This document shows positions 27,985 through 35,989 of a DNA stretch of 64,000 nucleotides, one piece after another. The stretch is from positions 29,147 to 93,146 of the forward strand of contig CAYXHP010000149.1 of the NCBI GenBank assembly GCA_964465015.1, given 5' to 3'. The notes below the pieces were generated by a model. The model worked only from the letters and a program-made list of their open reading frames with translations. It was not told the DNA's origin and ran no database searches. The number at the start of each line of letters is the position of its first letter. The first letter of the stretch is position 1. Source of the DNA: Humimonas sp964465015. Its GTDB lineage: Bacteria; Gemmatimonadota; Gemmatimonadetes; Palauibacterales; Palauibacteraceae. Made by a program: the position numbers and the translations under genes.

Positions 27985-29108
27985 GAGCCCGGCTCCGCCG
28001 GCGCTACGTTCGCCCGGCTCACGACCGTCGGGCTCTCCCGGTGGATCGCGGTCGCGCTCCCGGTCGCGAGGTGTGCGGCCAGGAAGCGCGCTACTTCCCG
28101 CTCGCCGAAGAAGCGCGCGTCCCAGGGGCCGGGGCCCTCGACGAAGCCCACGTGGCCGCCCCGGTCCAGGAGGAGAGGCGTCACCCACGGGTGGGCGGCC
28201 ATGGCCGCCTCCGGCACCGTGCCGGGCGGGACGAACGGGTCATCCCGAGCCTGGATGACGAGAGTCGGCACCGCGATCCGCTCGACCTCCCCGCCGGAGC
28301 TGGAGCGGCGGTAGTATTCCGCGGCTCCCGAGAAGCCGTGCAGGGGAGCCGTGAGCACATCGTCGAACTCCCGGAGCGTGCGGGCGGCCCGTACGGCCTC
28401 CAGCGGCAGGTCCACGTCGCGAAGCCTCGCCTTGGCCTCCACCGAGGCACGGAGGGAGCTGAGGAAAGCCGCCGCGTACAGCGAGCCCGGCAGCCGCTCC
28501 ATGCGGGCGGCCGCCGCGGCAAGGTCGAAGGGGACGGAGACGGCCGCGGCGGCCGCGATCAGGCGGTCGGCCTCGGCCCCGCGCTCCTCGAGGGCGCGTA
28601 GGAGCACGTTGCCGCCCAGGGAGAAGCCGGCCGCCCCCATCGGTCGGCCACCGCGTAGCGCCACGAGCAGCTCCAGGACGAAGAGGAGATCGGAGGTCTC
28701 CCCGGCGTGGTAGAACCGTCGCCGCCGGTTGGGCGCGCCGCCACACGACCGGAAGTTCAGACAGGCGGCATGAAGCCCCATCTCACGCAGGCGTCGGACC
28801 AGCTCGCGCACGTAGCCGGAGGCCGAGGAGCCCTCCAGCCCGTGCAGAATGAGCACGTCCGATGCATCGGGTGCACCGGCCAGCCGGTCGAGCTCGAGCC
28901 GGTCTCCATCGGGAGTCGGAAGTCGCTCGCGCCGGAAGGCGGGCAGCCGCGGGCGACGCAGCAACCGGGCCCCGAGAGTCTGGGCGTGTGGGCCGGGAAG
29001 CCACGGGGCGGAGCGGTAGGGCGAGGGGCGGTAGGCGGGGCCAGGCGCGCGACCGGCGGCCTCCTCGCCGGGCTCGCGGTCAGTGCGTGGCCTGGTAGGC
29101 CGATCCAT
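27978..29108 (-). CDS. YheT family alpha/beta hydrolase
   Basis: Predicted esterase or lipid hydrolase of 376 residues. The family N-terminal signature is YRSAPWLPGPHAQTLGARL. The oxyanion region is LILHGLEGSSASGYV. The catalytic triad is nucleophile Ser in GFSLGGN, Asp in QARDDPFV and His in RGGHVGFVEG. Family members (COG0429) are often membrane-associated, but none is biochemically well defined in this lineage. It overlaps the downstream gntR gene, suggesting the regulator controls its own operon (inference). Confidence 0.9.
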   Translation of the reverse strand: MDRPTRPRTDREPGEEAAGRAPGPAYRPSPYRSAPWLPGPHAQTLGARLLRRPRLPAFRRERLPTPDGDRLELDRLAGAPDASDVLILHGLEGSSASGYVRELVRRLREMGLHAACLNFRSCGGAPNRRRRFYHAGETSDLLFVLELLVALRGGRPMGAAGFSLGGNVLLRALEERGAEADRLIAAAAAVSVPFDLAAAAARMERLPGSLYAAAFLSSLRASVEAKARLRDVDLPLEAVRAARTLREFDDVLTAPLHGFSGAAEYYRRSSSGGEVERIAVPTLVIQARDDPFVPPGTVPEAAMAAHPWVTPLLLDRGGHVGFVEGPGPWDARFFGEREVARFLAAHLATGSATAIHRESPTVVSRANVAPAEPGSC

Positions 29109-29266
29109 GCTTCACAGGGAGGGGGCGGAAGCCGACGCGACCAGGGCCGCGAAGCCGAGTCCGCCCCACCTTCGAAACCGGGCTCCCCGTTCGACGATCG
29201 ACATGCGGAGGCGGAGCCTAGTCCCGGCCCGCGCCACCGTCAAGCAGCGCCCGGACGCCCTGTGCC

Positions 29267-31684
29267 TCAGGTCCGGAACAGGTAGCTGAGCTTGATGAAG
29301 AAGGCATCGCCGGACCGCCGAAGGCTCCCGAACCCGAACCGCGCCGGTTCCTGGAGGTCCGCCCCGTAGCCCAGGAACAGGACCGTGCCCGGACCCGGCT
29401 GCACCGCGAACAGGGCGTCGGCGTGCAGCTGGCCGGTCCGCTGCCGGATGGTACGCGTGAACACGCCCGTGACCGGATCGCGGATCGCGACCGGATACCC
29501 CGTGCGCGTGTCGTCGCGCAGCGCGTCCCGGTAGTCGGCGTCGTACTGGCCGATGAGCCGCACGTAGATCGCCCGCGTGATCTGGTAGGTGGTCTTGAGC
29601 CTCGGGAGGTCGCGGATCCCCACGTTGGAGTGGTCGTCCGGCCGCATGTACTGCTGCCGGGCGTACGTGGCCTCGACGTGCAGCCGGTCGGTGGGCTTCC
29701 AGTTTAGGGCACCCTGGATGACGAGGATGTCCGCCGGCGCCCACTCGAAGAAGTTCTCGTCCCGTCCGAAGATGACCGCGAGGTTGGCGTCGAAGTGGTC
29801 CCACTTGGGGCTGGCCAGCCGGACCACGAAGTCCAGGTTGGCCAGGGACGGCGTGCCGGCGAAGGGCAGGGTGTCCGTCCCGGCGGGAGTCGGCCGGAGC
29901 AGGGCGTAGTCCTGGTACAGGTACGGCGGATAGTAGAACCGCTCCAGGAGCACGGACGCCCCCGCCTGCCACCCGCTCCGGAACGCTGCGTCGGACGTGA
30001 AGTGAATCTTGAGCGACTCGGGGCCGCGTCCGCCGAACAGGTCGTCGTACAGCCAGTCGCCGTAGAGTGAGATGCTGTTCGTGACGCTGGCCAGGGCGGC
30101 GTCGGGCGAGCCGAACAGGGTGACGCGCGGCTGGAAAGCGGCGTGCGCGATCCCCGTCCGGGTCAGGAAACCGGCGTCGGTGCGGAAGTCCGGGTCGACA
30201 CCCCAGAAGCTCGTCGTGGCCCCGAACACCCGCCCGGAGCGCTCGAGCGAAACGAGCCACAGCGGGCCCCACGCCGACCCCGCCGTGTCCCCGCTGAACG
30301 AGGCAGCACCCTGCGCCGAGAGGACGTAGCTGCCGCCGAGCACCAGCCGCGTGTCGGCGCCCACGACGTGGTTGTACTCCGAGCCGTGGATGCGGTCGGT
30401 GTACATGAGCCCGACCATGGACTCGGAGCCCACGTTCCCCTGCAGGCGGGCGATGTCGAACAGCGCGCGCCCCGTCTCGCCGGGCTCCGGCGCATTCACC
30501 GCCGTGAGCAGACCGGCGCTCAGGCCTCCGATCGTACCGCTCAGCTTGGCCGCCACGTCCGGATTGTCGATACGGCGCGTGTAGATGAGGTTGCTCGGGG
30601 CGGCGAAGTGCTCGCTTCCCGTCAGGAAGAAGGGCCGCTTCTCGGGGTAGTAGAGCGCCTCTCGGGGGTCGAAGGAGAGCTGCCCGGCGTCCGCTTCCAC
30701 CTGGGAGAAGTCCGGGTTCACGGCCGCGTTCAGGTTGAGGTCCGAGGTGAGCCCGTACCGAAGGTTGGCTCCCACCGAAGGCGTGGGACCGTCGTAGTGC
30801 CACCCCGACGGGCGCGGCGCCCCCTCCGATCGGGCCGTCGCCTCCGGGTTGAGGTCCAGGGTCGCGCCACGCCGCAGGTCCCGGAGTCCGCGGACGGTTC
30901 CCTCTTGGGCCAGGAAGGAGGTGCGTCCCTGCCGCACCGGCGCCCAGGTCAGCTCGCGGCCCGAGTGCGGTACGCGGCGCACCACATCGAAGCCCCACAC
31001 CTGGTCCCGGGACCGCGAGAAGCGAAGGCTGGCGAACGGGATCCGCATCTCCACGACGTAGCCGCCCTCGACCAGGCGGCCTTCCGACTCGTACACGAAG
31101 TCGGGCGTGAGATCGGCGGGGTCGACCGACCGGTCGGCCGTGAACAGGCCGGCGGTCGTCTCCTGCCCCTCGATGCGCATGCCGTCCTCCTGCACGCCGA
31201 AAGCGTTGACGCCGAAGGCGAAGGCGCGCCGCGCGTCGTAGGTGTCCAGGAGCAGCCGCACCCGGTCATCGTTCTGGATCCGGTCCCGGGACGACATGCT
31301 CGCCCCGACGGGCCCGTGCACCTCGAAGGCGCGGATGCCCACGTACAGCGCGTCGGCCGAGTACCACAGGAAGACCCGGGTGGAGTCCTCGGCCGGGAGG
31401 CCGTCCTGCGGGAGGTACCGCGAGAAGCCCGTGAGCAGGGCGGCGCGGCCCCAGGCCGCCTCGTCCAGCCTCCCGTCGATGCGCGCGGAGGCGTCCAGTC
31501 GGGGGACGGTGACGTCGGTGCGCCCCTCGTCGCCGCGGTAGACAGGGCCCGACGTGTCCGCGCGGGTCGCGGACACGACCGCGCCGGCCGCGCGGCCGGG
31601 CCCCGAGGTCGCCCGCGCGGGCGCAGGTGCCAGCGCCGCGACGGCCAGGAGGCCGAGTCCGAACGGGGGCAGGGGGTTGCGCAT
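29267..31684 (-). CDS. DUF5916 domain outer-membrane protein with CBM9-like N-terminus
   Basis: Large secreted protein of 805 residues. It has a signal peptide at about 1-26 (LAVAALAPAPARA). A carbohydrate-binding family 9-like domain covers about 55-200 (ARIDGRLDEAAWGRA, ADALYVGIRAFE). DUF5916 runs to the end, with many amphipathic strands and an aromatic-rich C-terminus (KLSYLFRT) as in outer-membrane barrels. EADAGQLSFDPREALYYPEKRP is a strong family block. Such proteins are abundant in Bacteroidota and Gemmatimonadota; the role is unknown, possibly glycan-linked transport. ATG 31684 was chosen because it opens the signal peptide. It is divergent from the aldo/keto reductase gene. Confidence 0.88.
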   Translation of the reverse strand: MRNPLPPFGLGLLAVAALAPAPARATSGPGRAAGAVVSATRADTSGPVYRGDEGRTDVTVPRLDASARIDGRLDEAAWGRAALLTGFSRYLPQDGLPAEDSTRVFLWYSADALYVGIRAFEVHGPVGASMSSRDRIQNDDRVRLLLDTYDARRAFAFGVNAFGVQEDGMRIEGQETTAGLFTADRSVDPADLTPDFVYESEGRLVEGGYVVEMRIPFASLRFSRSRDQVWGFDVVRRVPHSGRELTWAPVRQGRTSFLAQEGTVRGLRDLRRGATLDLNPEATARSEGAPRPSGWHYDGPTPSVGANLRYGLTSDLNLNAAVNPDFSQVEADAGQLSFDPREALYYPEKRPFFLTGSEHFAAPSNLIYTRRIDNPDVAAKLSGTIGGLSAGLLTAVNAPEPGETGRALFDIARLQGNVGSESMVGLMYTDRIHGSEYNHVVGADTRLVLGGSYVLSAQGAASFSGDTAGSAWGPLWLVSLERSGRVFGATTSFWGVDPDFRTDAGFLTRTGIAHAAFQPRVTLFGSPDAALASVTNSISLYGDWLYDDLFGGRGPESLKIHFTSDAAFRSGWQAGASVLLERFYYPPYLYQDYALLRPTPAGTDTLPFAGTPSLANLDFVVRLASPKWDHFDANLAVIFGRDENFFEWAPADILVIQGALNWKPTDRLHVEATYARQQYMRPDDHSNVGIRDLPRLKTTYQITRAIYVRLIGQYDADYRDALRDDTRTGYPVAIRDPVTGVFTRTIRQRTGQLHADALFAVQPGPGTVLFLGYGADLQEPARFGFGSLRRSGDAFFIKLSYLFRT

Positions 31685-31884
31685 CGGTCTCCAGGTAGCC
31701 GACCATCGAAACCCCGGCCGTGCCGCCGGGGAGGGCGGGCACCGGGGAGTGGCCGGCCACGATAGCGGCCCGCGCCGGCCGCGGAAAGCGGCACACGTCG
31801 GGTGCGGCGGCGCGTTCCGGGGATCGGCGCGGAGCCGCCGCGTCAAGGCTCCGCGGAGGTCGCTCGAGCCGGGAGGAGGGAGGA

Positions 31885-32859
31885 ATGCGGTATCGCCAGC
31901 TCGGACGCTCGGGCCTTCGAGTGAGCGTGATCTCGCTCGGCTCCTGGCTCACGTACGGCCGACGGGTCGACGACGAGCGGGCCCATGCCTGTCTGCGCGC
32001 CGCCTACGACGCGGGCGTGAACCTGTTCGACACCGCGGACGCCTACGCGGGCGGAGCGGCCGAGGAGACGCTCGGCCGCTGGCTGCCCGAGGTCGACCGC
32101 GCCAGCGTGGTGGTGGCGACCAAGGTGTACTTCCCGACCGGGGACGGACCCAACGACCGCGGCCTCTCCCGCAAGCACGTGCTCGAGAGCTGCGAGGCCT
32201 CGCTCAGCCGCCTCGGCCTGGACTACATCGACCTGTACCAGTGTCACCGGTGGGACGACACGGTGCCGCTGGAGGAGACGCTGAGGGCGCTGGACGACCT
32301 GGTGGCCCAGGGGAAGGTGCTGTACGCCGGCGTGAGCGAGTGGAGCGCGGACCAGATCACGGACGCGGTCCGGACCGGCGAGCGCCTGGGCCTCCGGCGC
32401 CTGGTCAGTCACCAGCCCCAATATTCCTTGCTGGCCCGCCGGATCGAGGCCGAGGTGCTGCCGCGCTGCCGGGAGGAGGGGCTGGGCCAGGTGGCGTGGA
32501 GTCCGCTCGCCGGCGGCGTGCTCACGGGCAAATATCGCCCGGGAGAGCCCCCGCCGGAGGGGAGCCGCGGGGCCGACCCGGACGACCGCCGCTTCCTGCG
32601 CCGCGTCCTCGCCGACGACGTTCTCGTGGCCGTCGGGCGGCTGCGGACCGAGGTGGCCGAGCCGTTGGGCCTCACCACGGCCCAGCTCTCGCTGGCATGG
32701 CTCCTCCACCGTGACGGGGTCGCCTCGGCGATCGTGGGGGCCACCCGCCCGGAGCAGGTGCGGGAGAACGTGGCCGCGGCCGACGTGGAGCTGGACGAGC
32801 TCACGCTGGAGCGGATCGAGGCCATCATGGGCCCCTACGCCACCCGCGCCCAATCGTGA
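31885..32859 (+). CDS. Aldo/keto reductase (potassium-channel beta-subunit-like)
   Basis: NADPH-dependent (alpha/beta)8 reductase of 324 residues. The catalytic tetrad is visible: Asp and Tyr in FDTADAYAGG, Lys in VVVATKVYF, His in YQCHRWD. The start MRYRQLGRSGLRVSVISLG is canonical, and GGGAGGAGGGAGGA precedes the ATG. SAIVGATRPEQVRENVAA is the usual C-terminal nucleotide-binding segment. It resembles YghZ/Kv-beta-type reductases, for which the physiological substrate is generally unclear. Its stop overlaps the next start as GTGA. Confidence 0.94.
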   Translation: MRYRQLGRSGLRVSVISLGSWLTYGRRVDDERAHACLRAAYDAGVNLFDTADAYAGGAAEETLGRWLPEVDRASVVVATKVYFPTGDGPNDRGLSRKHVLESCEASLSRLGLDYIDLYQCHRWDDTVPLEETLRALDDLVAQGKVLYAGVSEWSADQITDAVRTGERLGLRRLVSHQPQYSLLARRIEAEVLPRCREEGLGQVAWSPLAGGVLTGKYRPGEPPPEGSRGADPDDRRFLRRVLADDVLVAVGRLRTEVAEPLGLTTAQLSLAWLLHRDGVASAIVGATRPEQVRENVAAADVELDELTLERIEAIMGPYATRAQS

Positions 32860-33737
32860 GCCCGCCTGTGCTGGCCCACGAGCTCGTCCGGCGGAAGGAC
32901 GAAGGCGGGACCGGGGGGGAGCGTGGGCCGGCGGCCGCCGCCGGCGAGGCGGGAGACTGGATCTACTTCCTGCACGGGATCTTCGGCTCGGGCCGCAACT
33001 GGCGCTCGGTGGCCCGCCGGTGGGTGGACCGGCGCCCCGGGCGTGGGGCCGTCCTCGTCGATCTCCGTCTCCACGGAGACTCGACGGCGTTCTTCCCGCC
33101 GCATACCATCCGGGCGTGCGCCGACGACGTGGAGCGGCTGGCGGTGGCCCTCGAGCGACCGACAGCGGGGATCCTGGGCCACTCGTTCGGGGGGAAGGTG
33201 GCACTGATGCTCGCGGCCCGGGCGCCGGCCGGCCTCGAGAGCGTGTGGATCATCGACTCGACACCGGCACCGCGCGACCCACAGGGGAGCGCGGTGCGGA
33301 TGCTCGATGCGCTGCGGTCGGAGCCGGGACCGTTCGACTCCCGGGAGGCGGGCGAGCGGGCCCTCGAGCGTCACGGCTTCCCGCGCGCGGTGGCACGCTG
33401 GATGGGCACGAACCTGTCGCGGGACGCCGAGGGGCGGTGGCGCTGGCGCCTGGACCTGGACGGGATCGAGGCCCTGCTGTCCGACTTCTTCCGAACGGAC
33501 CTGTGGGGAGTGGTCGAGGCGCCGCCGGCCGGCGTCACCTTGCACTTCGTGAAGGCGACGGACTCGGCGGTCCTCCGCCCGGCCGACTGCGAGCGCATCG
33601 AAGCGGCCGGCGAGGCGACCGGCCGCGTGCGGCTCCACCGTGTTCGGGGAGGGCACTGGCTCAATGTGGATGCTCCCGAGGCGGTGCTCGCGCTCCTGGA
33701 GGGGAACGCGCGGGCCGAATCGAGCGCTGAGGGGTAA
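32856..33737 (+). CDS. Alpha/beta-fold hydrolase (YbfF/ABHD11-like)
   Basis: Predicted esterase of 293 residues. Family features are the HGIFGSGRNWRSVARRW oxyanion block, DLRLHGDS, the nucleophile Ser in LGHSFGGKVAL, and the C-terminal His in RGGHWLNVDAPE. The N-terminal 30 residues are low complexity and charged. The GTG start overlaps the aldo/keto reductase stop, so both are in one operon. The substrate is unknown; ABHD11/YbfF enzymes act on acyl thioesters or esters. Confidence 0.88.
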   Translation: MSPPVLAHELVRRKDEGGTGGERGPAAAAGEAGDWIYFLHGIFGSGRNWRSVARRWVDRRPGRGAVLVDLRLHGDSTAFFPPHTIRACADDVERLAVALERPTAGILGHSFGGKVALMLAARAPAGLESVWIIDSTPAPRDPQGSAVRMLDALRSEPGPFDSREAGERALERHGFPRAVARWMGTNLSRDAEGRWRWRLDLDGIEALLSDFFRTDLWGVVEAPPAGVTLHFVKATDSAVLRPADCERIEAAGEATGRVRLHRVRGGHWLNVDAPEAVLALLEGNARAESSAEG

Positions 33738-33881
33738 GATCATCCGTACCCGCGCGGGGCGGAGCGGGCCGCGGCGCCCTGCTGGCGGGCCTCCAGTCGG
33801 GGCCGCTCCCCACGATGGGCGCGGGAGTCGATGACACCTGGGCGCGGCGCGATCCGCGCTCCACGCCAGCGGGAGGGTCGC

Positions 33882-34325
33882 ATGAGCATCCGACGCCGTA
33901 CCGGGCGCGTCGCGCCGAACCAGGCTCGACGGTCGCCGCGCTCCACCCGTCTCTTCCTGGTGCTGCTGGCGGTGCTGATCGCCGCCGCCTGCGCCACGGG
34001 GAGCGGCAAGCGTACGGCCAGACAGGCGGAGGTCGAGCGGGAGCCGGTCACCGTCTTCGTCCGCAACTACAACTGGGCCACCATGCACGTGTACGTGGTC
34101 GGCGCCGGCCAGCAGGTCTCCATGGGTCAGCTGAGCTCCATGGACACGGTCACGTACGTGGTCCCGACCACCGTGGTGGCAACCGATCGCTCGATCCAGC
34201 TCATCGCTGATCCGATCGGGTCCTTCCGCGCCTATATCTCCCAGCCGGTGCTCGTCTCGCCCGGAGACCGGGTGGAGTTCACGATCAACAGCATGCTGAG
34301 CCAGTCCGTCATCAGCGTACGCTGA
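33882..34325 (+). CDS. Lipoprotein of unknown function, paralogue A
   Basis: Not recognised. There are 147 residues: basic N-terminus, hydrophobic core and lipobox ending at Cys37 (LIAAACATGSG), so export and lipidation are expected. The mature part looks like one small beta-sandwich: EPVTVFVRNYNWATMHVYVV, then MDTVTYVVPTTVV and the end LSQSVISVR. It is clearly related to the gene at 34842, which has the same length and shares EPVTV-VRN, H-YV, RPGD/SPGD and LSQS. GGGAGG precedes the ATG. It lies 40 nt before the OsmC gene and is probably co-transcribed with it. Paired duplication around a redox gene suggests a shared envelope role (inference). Confidence 0.8.
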   Translation: MSIRRRTGRVAPNQARRSPRSTRLFLVLLAVLIAAACATGSGKRTARQAEVEREPVTVFVRNYNWATMHVYVVGAGQQVSMGQLSSMDTVTYVVPTTVVATDRSIQLIADPIGSFRAYISQPVLVSPGDRVEFTINSMLSQSVISVR

Positions 34326-34365
34326 TCGACGGCCCGACCCGACAACCGAGCCGGGAGAGCGTCCG

Positions 34366-34845
34366 ATGAGCGAGCCGTTCTACGTGTCGCGGTGCGTCGT
34401 CCGAAAGGTCGAGGGGGTGCACCGCCGCGCCACGCTGTCCACGGGGCAGGAGTTCGACATGGGCGTGCACGGTCCGATCAAGGAGCACTACGGCATCGAC
34501 GCCGAAGACCTGCCGCTGCCCGTCGACATCCTGGTGGCCACGGCCGGCGGATGAATGCTCGGGACTCTCAACGGCGCACTGGAGGTGCGCGAGGTCCGGC
34601 TGGATCCGGAGGCCATCGAAGCGTCGGTGGAGGGGGTCAACGAGGTGCGGGAGGGCGTGCCCGTGCTGGTCGAGATCCGGGTCCACTACCGGCTGCGCAT
34701 CCCTTCCGGGACGCGCGACAGGGTCGAGCGCGCCCTCGAGCGGCACCAGAGCAAGTGCCCGACGGCTCAGAGCCTGCGTGGGGCCGTCCAGGTGCGCTGG
34801 ACCGCGGAGATCCGCGAAGAAGGCGCGGAAGGCGGCGAGCCGTGA
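34366..34845 (+). CDS. OsmC family peroxiredoxin with in-frame UGA: likely selenoprotein (Sec63)
   Basis: Read through one UGA, this is a 159-residue OsmC-family protein, a thiol peroxidase or hydroperoxide-reductase fold. Residues 1-62 (MSEPFYVSRC... to LVATAGG) and 64-159 (MLGTLNGALEV... onward) are in the same frame, separated only by TGA at 34552-34554. OsmC proteins have a catalytic Cys in a helix at this point and a second Cys in a KCP motif; here HQSKCPTAQSL gives C131. The UGA sits exactly at the first Cys, and a SECIS-like stem-loop begins 7 nt after it. The stop overlaps the next start (GTGA), which argues that the second half is translated. The alternative is a nonsense-mutated pseudogene. 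Automated callers would report two short genes (34366-34554, 34555-34845). Confidence 0.82.
34562..34597 (+). promoter_or_regulatory. Putative bacterial SECIS element
   Basis: Stem-loop starting 7 nt after the UGA. GGAC (34562-34565) pairs with GTCC (34594-34597), then a bulged T66. CTC (34567-34569) pairs with GAG (34591-34593), then an AACG bulge. GCGCAC (34574-34579) pairs with GTGCGC (34585-34590). That makes 13 pairs around the apical loop TGGAG (34580-34584). The loop starts 25 nt after the UGA and has G at its second position, both within the accepted bacterial SECIS ranges. Confidence 0.7.
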
Positions 34846-35285
34846 GCGCCGGGAGCCGGAGCGCCTGGGGTGCGCGTCGTCGGCGAGCTACGAGCTTCGG
34901 TCGGCGGCGGCTGGGAGCGCGCATCGGCGCGCTGGCGGCGGCCGCGGCCATGGCGGGAGCGTGCGCCTCGCTGGCCCGCCAGTCCCGGGGCGCCCCGGAG
35001 CCGGTGACCGTATGGGTGCGCAATCAGGCGCTCTCCCCCGTGCACATCTACGTGGCGCACGGCAACGCGAGGCAGTCGCTCGGAGAGGTCTCGTCCCAGG
35101 ACAGCGCGAGCTACCAGGTGCCGCAGGCCGTCCTGATCGGGGACGAGAGCATCCGCCTCATCGCCCGCCAGGCGGCGGGCGGCGTGGGCACGTACGTGTC
35201 CCAGGAGCTCTTCCCGCGCCCCGGGGATCTGATCCGCCTCCGGATCGTGAGCCCCCTGTCGCAGTCCTACGTCATGGTGCGCTGA
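34842..35285 (+). CDS. Lipoprotein of unknown function, paralogue B
   Basis: Not recognised as a named family. There are 147 residues from GTG 34842, the same length as the paralogue at 33882. The N-terminus is Arg-rich, then a hydrophobic core and lipobox at Cys41 (AAMAGACASL). The mature domain parallels paralogue A: EPVTVWVRNQALSPVHIYVA, SSQDSASYQVPQAVL, RPGDLIRL, ending LSQSYVMVR. The start overlaps the OsmC stop as GTGA, so the gene is translationally coupled to the selenoprotein. It is convergent with the FKBP gene. Confidence 0.8.
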   Translation: MSAGSRSAWGARRRRATSFGRRRLGARIGALAAAAAMAGACASLARQSRGAPEPVTVWVRNQALSPVHIYVAHGNARQSLGEVSSQDSASYQVPQAVLIGDESIRLIARQAAGGVGTYVSQELFPRPGDLIRLRIVSPLSQSYVMVR

Positions 35286-35315
35286 ACCGCCCCGCGGGGG
35301 GCGAGCCACGCGGGC

Positions 35316-35945
35316 TCAGGCTCCTCCGCTCGCCGCGGCGGCCCCGGCCGTGTCGGCCGCGGCGGCCCCGGTGGCCGTGTCGGCCCCGGTGGTGTCCGCG
35401 GCGCCCGTGTTACCGTTCACCGAGATGAGCTGCACGTCGAAGATGAGCGTGGCATCCGGCGGAATCTGCGTGCCCGCCCCACGGGACCCGTAGGCCAGGC
35501 CCGGCGGAATCACGAGCCGGCGCTTCCCACCCGCCTGCATGCCCTTGAGCCCCTCGTCCCAACCCGGGATCACGCTGCCGGTGCCGAGCACGAACTCGAA
35601 CGGCTCCTGGCGGTCGTAGCTGCTGTCGAACTTCTTCCCGTTGGTGAGGCAGCCGGTGTAGTGGACATCCACAGTGTCCCCCGGTTGGGCCACCGGTCCT
35701 TGGCCGGTCGTGAAGTCCCTCTCGAACAGGCCGTCGGCGTACCGTTGCATGGACGTACTGTCGTAGTGGGCCGCCGCGGAGCAGTCTCCGAACCCGTCGG
35801 TGGTGGTGTCGGCGACCTTGCTGCGCTCGGCGCCGCTCTCCCTGCTGCAGGAGGCGGTCAGCGCGAACAGGCCGGCCACGGCGAGGGCGCCGGCCCGTCG
35901 CAGGGCGGTCGGAACGCGGGCGGGGAGAGCGGGGGTTCGGCGCAT
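35316..35945 (-). CDS. FKBP-type peptidyl-prolyl isomerase lipoprotein
   Basis: Envelope folding helper of 209 residues. The lipobox LFALTASC gives Cys33. The FKBP domain covers about 80-180, with QPGDTVDVHYTGCLTNGKKFDSS, FVLGTGSVIPGWDEGLKGM, RRLVIPPGLAYG and DATLIFDVQLISV. The last 28 residues are a low-complexity Asp/Thr/Ala/Gly tail with repeated DT-A/G units, absent from typical FKBPs. Start ATG 35945 was chosen because it opens the signal sequence. It lies just downstream of the aldehyde dehydrogenase on the same strand. Confidence 0.92.
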   Translation of the reverse strand: MRRTPALPARVPTALRRAGALAVAGLFALTASCSRESGAERSKVADTTTDGFGDCSAAAHYDSTSMQRYADGLFERDFTTGQGPVAQPGDTVDVHYTGCLTNGKKFDSSYDRQEPFEFVLGTGSVIPGWDEGLKGMQAGGKRRLVIPPGLAYGSRGAGTQIPPDATLIFDVQLISVNGNTGAADTTGADTATGAAAADTAGAAAASGGA

Positions 35946-35989
35946 GGGGCTCAGCTCCTCGTGTCGGCCGCCGCGGCGGCGTTGGGTCC

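Noticed and set aside
34555..34845. Separate gene starting at the ATG directly after the OsmC UGA
   Set aside because: The ATG has no ribosome-binding site of its own and the product would be half an OsmC fold lacking the first catalytic residue. Read-through explains both halves better, though restart cannot be excluded.
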